Assembly (NCBI RefSeq): GCF_033439725.1
Contig: NW_026944389.1
Span: forward strand, 2,790,001 to 2,854,000
Origin: Neurospora tetraspora
Taxonomy: Eukaryota > Ascomycota > Sordariomycetes > Sordariales > Sordariaceae
DNA length: 64,000 bases
Direction of reading: 5' to 3'
Shown here: positions 57,324 to 64,000 of the stretch, one piece after another
Position numbering within the stretch: position 1 is the stretch's first letter
How the letters are laid out: each line of letters begins with the position of its first letter
Notes under the pieces: generated by a model
What the model was told of the DNA's origin: nothing
Seen by the model: only the letters and a program-made list of their open reading frames with translations
The model's database searches: none
Program-made: the position numbers and the translations under genes

Positions 57324-58430
57324 TTCAGCCGTTGCATGCCGATTGCTGGAGCGAGAGTAGGTGCACCGTCGAAAACTTGATCAATCTTGGCGGAGGAGTG
57401 AATTGAGAGAATCAGGGGATTTGAAGAATTTTGGGAAAGTGGTAGCACTTCATGAAGTTCCCTCACAAAGGAACAGGAACTGAAGTATATCCCGTATCCG
57501 CCGCAGTTGTATCGTGGATGTGCGTGAGGTTGACGTGGACGTGCCGTGCCGCGGGGAAGTGAGCCTAACTGACAGCCGGAGGGCCGCGTTTCACAAGAAG
57601 CCACCGAGCCACCGAGCCACAGGCAGTGCAGCAGCGCAGCCAATCAAACAACTATATATACCTTGAATGCCCATCGCCATTCCTATCGTTGGTTTCTTGT
57701 ACATCCAACATCGTTCTTCTGTCATCCCACACTCGACGCCACCACTTCGGTACAAATCGACGACGAACTGGAGCGCAACGCTTCCTCTTGGCAACTTCTT
57801 CCCTGCCTACTCAAAAGACTCGAGAAGACGTTTCCATAGCACCCATTCTGCCATTGAACGCAAAGATGTGAATAACGGACATGGTACACTTTGGGAGTGT
57901 TCTGTCCTGCCAAGGTTTGGAGTGGGTGCGAGGCTGTCGCGAGTCTCGGGTCTCGACAATTGACGTTGCACAGCACTGCCCCAAAGACTACTTCTTAATC
58001 TGGACTAGAAAGATGCCGCCATGCGGCCATCCCCAAGCCAGGCGGCCAACTCGCCTAACGAGAGTCGTACAACATCTTCAATCTTGATCTCAGAAGAGGA
58101 GAACGAATTATTGACCTTCCCTCATTCGCCAAGGACCTCGTCGTGTCCCCCCCTCGCTAGGCGGTATGGAGTGTCCAGCCTCCTTATACAGCGTTTCCTG
58201 GCAAAGAAAACCGCGCGTGCGCGTTGCACCCAGCCCCGAGACAATGCCAGCTAGAACTTCCATGAGACTTGTACTGATTTCTCCCAACTTCTCTTGTTTT
58301 CCTTCTTGCCCAGCTTTCTACTCTGCAGGTGTTGTGACTAGCCTCTTTGACATCGTTGTGGCTTTCGTCCTCTATGCTCATCAGTCAGTGTGAGGAACTC
58401 TTTCAAACCTCATTGAGCGCGTCATGTTGT
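57324..58430. promoter_or_regulatory. Divergent promoter region, NLR / SNF2 genes
   Basis: 1.1 kb between two divergent starts. On the plus strand, CCAAT (57640-57644) and TATATATA (57653-57660) lie close together and could drive a long SNF2 leader. A 98-codon frame from 57667 has no domain. A short CCACCGAG direct repeat occurs at 57601-57620. Confidence 0.45.
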
Positions 58431-61400
58431 ATGCCGATCATGACACCTATGACCTCCGGTACAAAACGCCATTTTTCAAGTGCTGTTGAGGAAGCCGAAG
58501 TAAGCGACACCATCGACAAACCATCTAGCATTGGTGACAGGATCTGCTATGGCGCGGTAAGTTCTTCCGGGTCCCATCCTGTAGAAGCTTTTCTCATGAG
58601 GTAGCTTCCATTCAGCATATGACTATCTCTACCCACCAACGCCCTGAAACTGACTTGACATTACGCTTTTAGTTATATGACGCGAGGGCCCAATGTATCA
58701 ATGGGTTGGGCCCGCTCGAAGACCAGATCAAGAACAGCAAGAACGACGCATTGTTTGTTCATTTTCCCGTAAACAGATGGCAAGGCTGCTTCTGTCTGTT
58801 TTTGGAGAACGGGACGGCATTCGCTATTGCCGACCAAGTCACGCAGGACGCATTGGCCGCGCTACGTCAAGTACCTTGTATTCGATTCGAGGCTGTGTTT
58901 GGTACAACAGTCCTCTCGAAGCGGAAAAGGGGTCCTGCTAGGAAATCTCCTGTGCTGGAGGACATCTCAGTCAATATCTTTGGGCCACAAGACAGTGTTG
59001 TCGAGAACAAAGTCGCCAAGCGGTTGTCAAAAGTCTCCGCATTTCTTCAACATCCAAAGGCTTTGAGCTCGGGGATTAAATACCGCAATCCGCAGTACTT
59101 TGTGGTACCCGGGGATGAAATCAATTTCGACGATCTAATTGGTGTGGGCAATTACTCTTTGGGGCCCGCCAATCTTAGAGCGAGAGTTCGTGGAGAGGTT
59201 GATAGTATCCTCGAGTCTTTGAACGTGATCTCTGTTGAAGAGTTGACCCCGCTCGTACACTCGGACAGTCTGAAGGCCAGACTTACAAGGCAGGTGCCGT
59301 TTCATTATCGTCACGTTCAACCTTGGTAATACGCAGAACACCTAGAGGGCCCCTTTGTGCTAACTTACCTTATACAGTCACCAAGAACAAGCTGTTCGCT
59401 TCATGCTTGATCGCGAAAATGAGAGTCTTTCAGATAATGGCTCTTTATATGACACTGATTCGTCATCGTACGGCAAAGCCCTTCCCCGATTAGCCTTCAC
59501 AAACGCTAACTAACAACGTTTAAGTAACTATGGCGGCCTTATCGCCGACGTGATGGGGATGGGCAAGACCCTCAGTACACTTGTCACCATCCTACATACG
59601 TTGGGATCTGCTCGTGACTTTGCCGACTTCACTTTTTCCCAGGCTGCCCAAGAAACACCTACGAGAGCCACTTTGGTTGTCGTACCCTCACGGCGTAGGT
59701 TCTACTTAGAAGTCTTGCGGATTTAAGCTCATAGCTGATTGCGTCTTTTAAAGAGCTGATTGATAACTGGCAACTCGAGATTGAACGGTACGAGTCAAAT
59801 CCTTCTCGCCGCACCTTTCGACTGACAGGCTAATGCAAAATTACCTCTATTTCTAGTCACATGTGTGGAGCTCTGCACGTCACAGTGTTCCATGGGGAAC
59901 AAAAGCCTCGAGAATACAAGCCTCTCATGGACACAGATTTGGTTCTCACAACATACTCCACACTTGCGGCCGATTACAAGAAAAGCGATTTACTTCACAA
60001 GCTGGAGTGGTATAGGGTGGTCCTTGACGAAGGTAAGATCAAATCTTTTGTGCTCGTTGGGCATCGAAAATTGTGGCTAAAGTAACTCAACAACGACGTA
60101 TTTGACAGCACATGAGATACGAAACTCTTCCACCCACTACTTCCGGGTCGCTTCGACTCTCAATACCAGCAGACGGTGGTGCTTGACAGGCACACCCATT
60201 CAGAACAAGTTAGAAGATCTCTCATCCCTTGCAGAATTCCTTCGGCTACCTCTAGAGATCTCCGACAAGGAGGAAAACAACAAAAAGACCTATTCTGCGA
60301 AAAATACATTCCGAAAGCACGTCCTGGAACCCCTCTCCAGCGGAGGCATGTGCGACTCTCAGCCATTACGAACCTATCTCCGTCGGTATTGTCTTCGCCG
60401 AACAGATAAATGCCTCGATCTTCCCTCTTCGACAGCTACGACCATCTATCTAGCTCTGTCTGACCAGGAGCAGAAGCTTTATGATGCCATTTTAAGCAGA
60501 GCAAAATGGGCCTTGGATGACATCGTCAGTGGCAACGATAAAGGTGCCCTCAAGCTCTACAACGTACTATTCACTGCTACCTTGAAGATGCGTATGATGT
60601 GCAATCATGGAACTTTGAGCCCTCTATGGGCCTCTACGGGTTCCCTCACGCCGCAGAACGGGGACATTAGCGCATCTTGTGAGCGATGCTCATCATTAGA
60701 TGAAGGCTGCGATGATATTCAGTTCTGCCCAGACTGCCGCCGCCCTCTTCGTGCCAATAGTCCATCCGTGAGTGGAAGCAGTCCCAACCCAACATGCTTG
60801 CTAGGGGATGGCATCGTAGATACGATTGATCTCCATAGCTCGTTGCAGACAGATTTGTTCTCAACGAAGCTCAAAGCTGTGGGAAAGCAAGTACTTGAAG
60901 CTGGAGCGGGTACCAAGCAGTGAGTGTCATGATGCTTATTGGAACCCGACTGGACATTGCCAACTGACAAGAAACTAGCCTCATCTTTTCTCAATGGATA
61001 CCCACTCTATACGGCCTCGTCCACATATTTAGAGACGCAGGGGTCTCTACGCTTCTTTTACATGGAAAAACAAGCATCTCGGAACGAACAAGCCTCATAA
61101 AGATCTTCCAAGAGGACCCTCAAGCGTCCGTTCTTATCATGTCTGTGGGTACAGGGGCAGTCGGGTAAGCCACAATGCATCTCTTTCATGTCTTTTCCAT
61201 CTCGGATACTCTGCTAATATCTGCAAAGGCTCAATCTCACAGCGGCGAGTCACGTACACGTCGTTGAACCGCACTGGAATCCTTCAGTCGAGGCACAGGC
61301 CATCGCTCGGGCAATTCGCATGGGTCAGACGAAAAATGTCATCGTGACGAGGTACATCATGAAAGGAACAGTGGAAGAAGTAAGCCACCCATGCAATGTC

Positions 61401-61536
61401 CCACCAGTTCCATTGACGACGGCGTTACTAACGAGAACCGAAGAACATTGTTGCATTACAGACCAAGAAGCAAACGCTCGCGAAGTTGACATTCGACACT
61501 GGTAATGGAGTTAACGAGAACCTGGAGATAAGATGA
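58431..61536 (+). CDS. SNF2-family ATPase of the Rad5/Rad16-like group with compact zinc motif, 829 aa, 10 exons
   Basis: A DNA-translocase-type ATPase. Exons are 58431-58556, 58673-59325, 59378-59467, 59525-59694, 59754-59787, 59857-60032, 60109-60919, 60979-61164, 61229-61379 and 61444-61536. The joined ORF is 2,490 nt. An upstream in-frame ATG at 58374 is an alternative start. Residues 1-270 lack a known domain. The helicase has [13 protein letters not shown] (Q motif), [13 protein letters not shown] (motif I, with Val where DEMGLGKT has Glu), VVLDEAHEIRN (DEAH), [13 protein letters not shown] (III), [10 protein letters not shown] (IV), [11 protein letters not shown] (V) and [12 protein letters not shown] (VI). 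Between the lobes, [20 protein letters not shown] takes the place of a full RING. This contraction suggests a ribbon-like zinc site without E3 activity. It is intact and divergent from the NLR gene. Confidence 0.9.
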
Positions 61537-62179
61537 CCGCTAATCATCCAAACTCAATCCAAAGGGATACCACTGACATCCTGCTTTTACAACCACAGGA
61601 CTTCAAAGCCGTGCTAGGTGTTAAAATCGATTAGTGTTAGTCGCATCAAGCACGCACGACTTCGACTCCGAGGCCGAATGGTTAGGTATGCGAGTGAGAC
61701 CTACATAATGTTGATATCAGCTTCCATATTTCCGAACAAGCGACCAGAATTTGGGGAAATGGATAAAACGAATACCTTATAAATCTTGTATAATAAGGCC
61801 GTATTTGCTCTCAGACTGTCAAGAGTATAAAGGGATCGCAGTATAAGGCTATACTGCTATAAATCGATACTACTAACAAAACTTCAATATAGCTATTTAA
61901 ACCCCCTTTATACTACAATTATACTGCAAAACCTAATTATTTTACTCTTAGTATACTGTTATAGCTGAGATCTATGCCTTCTAATTAGGTGCATCTATTT
62001 ACGTGATGGTTTCTGATATGGGTAGCTGGGTTGCTTCGTAAATATCATATATGTGATATTTGAAAGCGTTGTAAAAGATGATCGTGAAGGAAGAAGGAGG
62101 CTGTCCTAGCCAGCCGTCTGCACAGAAAGGATATGCTGTGCAGGGAGTCGCTAAGCCAGGGCACGAGCCACAGGGTGGC
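61537..62179. other. AT-rich, RIP-like intergenic sequence
   Basis: After the SNF2 3' flank, about 61,740-62,060 is rich in TA dinucleotides and short TATACTG-type runs with no coding capacity. This is consistent with a heavily mutated repeat remnant. Confidence 0.5.
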
Positions 62180-62508
62180 TGTAAGGGTTCTACGAGGTAT
62201 ACACGCAGGTAGGCCTTGATGAAAGCTGTAATATTCGACAAAGAGGAAAGGAGAACTCTGGTACCCACTGAGCACAAAGCTCACAGCTAAATACACGAGA
62301 GAGGTGCGGGCATCGAAGGTGCCAGAAATGCTAAGGCTAGAAATATGGCCCGTGCGGCGCACCCGAGGATGCACCCAATGGAACGCGATGCATTAGGCGC
62401 CAAGACGGCTGGTGACAGCTACTTAGCCTGTGTACCTAACCAGAGGGCAGGCCTGGCTTACATAGGGTGCAAGCTAGGCAAACACCCCTGGGCGCCAGCC
62501 CCATGACA
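62180..62508. mobile_element. Solo LTR, copy 1 (329 bp), with 5-bp TSD
   Basis: Begins TGTAAGGGTTCTACGAGG and ends CCCCATGACA, with TG...CA termini. The 5-bp duplication GTGGC flanks it at 62175-62179 and 62509-62513. It shares start, end and several internal blocks with copy 2 and lies in the same orientation. No internal region is present, so it is a fossil LTR left by recombination. Divergence from copy 2 is considerable, implying an old insertion. Confidence 0.8.
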
Positions 62509-62513
62509 GTGGC

Positions 62514-62727
62514 CAGTGCTCATCGCGACCTGATTCTGACTGGGTATGGAAGCCTTCATGACAGCCCAGCTAATCTAAGCTATAATATAGGAATACAGGT
62601 AATGGCTGAGAATCCAGCCATTTCTGGTATCAGTTCCACTTCCTGCCTTCTGGACCCACTTCATTCCTGTATTTAACTATGCCCTCATTTCAAGTCTACT
62701 CTTCCTCCCTTTTACTTCTCATAGTTA
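62514..62727. other. Spacer between the two solo LTRs
   Basis: About 210 bp without a recognisable gene. Because each LTR has its own target duplication, this is host or older repeat sequence and not a retroelement interior. Confidence 0.5.
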
Positions 62728-62732
62728 GTTAT

Positions 62733-63040
62733 TGTAAGGGTTCTACGAGGTATACACGCAGGTAGGCTTTGATGATAGCTGTAATATTCGATAAGGAGAA
62801 GGAGAGAGCTGTGCGCCAGAGGCGCGCGCTTGAAACGGACAACTAAATACAAGTATGGCATCGAAGATGCCAGAAATGCTAAGGCACGCCAAGGCTCCCA
62901 AAGTGGCCGGTGCTCTAGATGCACCCAATGGCGTATAGTGTAGGCTAAGCCAAGCCGGCCAACTGCAGTAGTACAGCCAACTAGAAAGCCTAGCCTGGCG
63001 CACAGGCCAGGCAAACACTCTGGGCACTAGCCCTATAACA
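62733..63040. mobile_element. Solo LTR, copy 2 (308 bp), with 5-bp TSD
   Basis: Begins TGTAAGGGTTCTACGAGG and ends CCCTATAACA. GTTAT is duplicated on both sides (62728-62732 and 63041-63045). It is the same family as copy 1, with insertions and deletions between the two. Superfamily (Ty1/copia or Ty3/gypsy) cannot be decided from the LTR alone. Confidence 0.8.
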
Positions 63041-63045
63041 GTTAT

Positions 63046-64000
63046 TTATTACATTCGTCAGATTAGCAGTGCCAGCCACTCGCTTAAATCTACGTGCCGT
63101 GATATATACTATACTATAGCCTAACTAAACAGGATTATTTACTTCAATATACTATACATAATATTATAGCCTTAAAACTAGAAATATATCATGGGCAAAG
63201 GGTAGAGTATAGATGTAGATATGCGTAATTGCATGAAGGAGAAAGGGAACAGTCACAAGCTATGCGTAGAGGACTGGCCTTAAGTAGGGTCCTAGCCGCG
63301 TGGGGCTGGGAGGACTTGGCCAATCAGGCTGCAGCAGTCTCAGAAGCGGCTGCAGCCTGCACAAGCATATGAATGGCACATAGCAGTAAGCCATGACAAC
63401 AATCACGTGCGACAGTCACAGAGGTCTAACCCTGTGACAGCAGAGGGGAAAGGAGGGAACCAGGCGCATCCGTCAAAGAGCTCTTCTACACTCAGCACCA
63501 GCAGCGGCCTAGTAGCTTGTACCAATTATGGAGGTGTCATAGCCCAATCTTGTAGAGTAGATAAGGAGCGTGGGGCTCGTGCGATCATATTCCGTTGTTT
63601 TTTCTTTCTTTAGTCATAAATTCTATGTCGAACGTCAACCAACTGCTGCAGCCTTGACTCGCTTGTTACGTACTCTCACAGGGGGCGTGGTACAGATAGG
63701 GCTGCAAATTCTAATTGGAATCTACAAATCGAAGTAGAGCTTAAACTGTCAGTACTAACAACCAAGTCGTTGCGGTAACCAGTGTTACCATAACTACTTA
63801 TTGATCCTCATTTTCTTAAAGGGGACGGTGTTTCTTTCAACGGAATGTTGCGATAAAGAGAACTGACTGGTCTCCTCTTGTCTTGTTCGTTACCGAGAGT
63901 TCTTTGTCGGGATAAATTCTGACGACTGAAATAGGTTGGCAGGCCAGTCGCATGCGAAGAATCGGTATCTCTATTATTCTTGTTCACTAGGTTGTGGTGG
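63046..64000. other. Repeat-like, gene-free right end
   Basis: 63,060-63,200 is AT-rich and RIP-like. The rest is mixed composition with no supported ORF longer than about 68 codons. I see no telomere array, so the window does not reach a chromosome end. Confidence 0.45.

Noticed and set aside
62175-63045. The two LTRs as the ends of one short retroelement
   Set aside because: Each copy has its own different 5-bp target duplication and the spacer has no retroelement content.
61537-64000. Chromosome end / telomere
   Set aside because: No TTAGGG array is present. AT-rich mutated repeats alone do not show a telomere.

Overview
The window is nuclear DNA of a filamentous ascomycete, most likely a member of the Sordariales (Neurospora/Sordaria/Podospora relatives). 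The evidence is short spliceosomal introns (about 50-150 nt, GTRAGT donors, CTRAC branch sites), long pyrimidine-rich leaders, a tRNA-Gln(CUG) gene with a short intron, a typical fungal gene set (Suv3, VAMP7/Nyv1-type R-SNARE, Yip4, a CAX-type exchanger, Hrq1, CE16 esterase, Gyp5-type TBC protein, reticulon, His5, NACHT-ankyrin receptor) and AT-rich patches that look like repeat-induced point mutation (RIP). The genus call is inference.

Positions 1-48,400 look like ordinary core chromosome. In order they hold a large low-complexity conserved-type protein (-), a 532-bp non-autonomous Mutator-like element with 9-bp target duplication, a decayed coding cluster (-), ubiquitin C-terminal hydrolase (-), Suv3 RNA helicase (-), R-SNARE (+), a doubtful small ORF (-), a membrane-anchored SDR (-), a G-patch protein (+), Yip4-type Golgi protein (-), a divergent Ca2+/H+ exchanger (-), Hrq1 helicase (-), CE16 esterase (+), a polyQ SS18/Snf11-like protein (+), a TBC RabGAP (+), reticulon (+), tRNA-Gln (+) and histidinol-phosphate aminotransferase (-) with two CPC1/GCN4-type sites. 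Exon joins were checked by reading frame. Most multi-exon models give an uninterrupted frame whose summed length is divisible by three.

From about 48,400 rightwards the character changes to an accessory, repeat-rich island. It holds a truncated exonuclease-like pseudogene, a perfect short palindrome, an orphan half-JmjC protein, a palindrome built from outward-facing telomere repeats, a Ty3/gypsy fossil in AT-rich sequence, an intact eight-exon NLR-type gene (helical N-terminal domain, NACHT, C2H2 fingers, near-identical ankyrin repeats), a divergently oriented intact ten-exon SNF2-family ATPase, and two solo LTRs of one family, each with its own 5-bp target duplication, in AT-rich DNA.

The core genes are mostly housekeeping (mitochondrial RNA decay, vesicle traffic and ER shape, DNA repair, histidine synthesis) and are not a cluster. 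The most interesting unit is the NLR/SNF2 head-to-head pair with its half-JmjC neighbour. It resembles fungal allorecognition or immune-receptor neighbourhoods, but a functional link is only a hypothesis.
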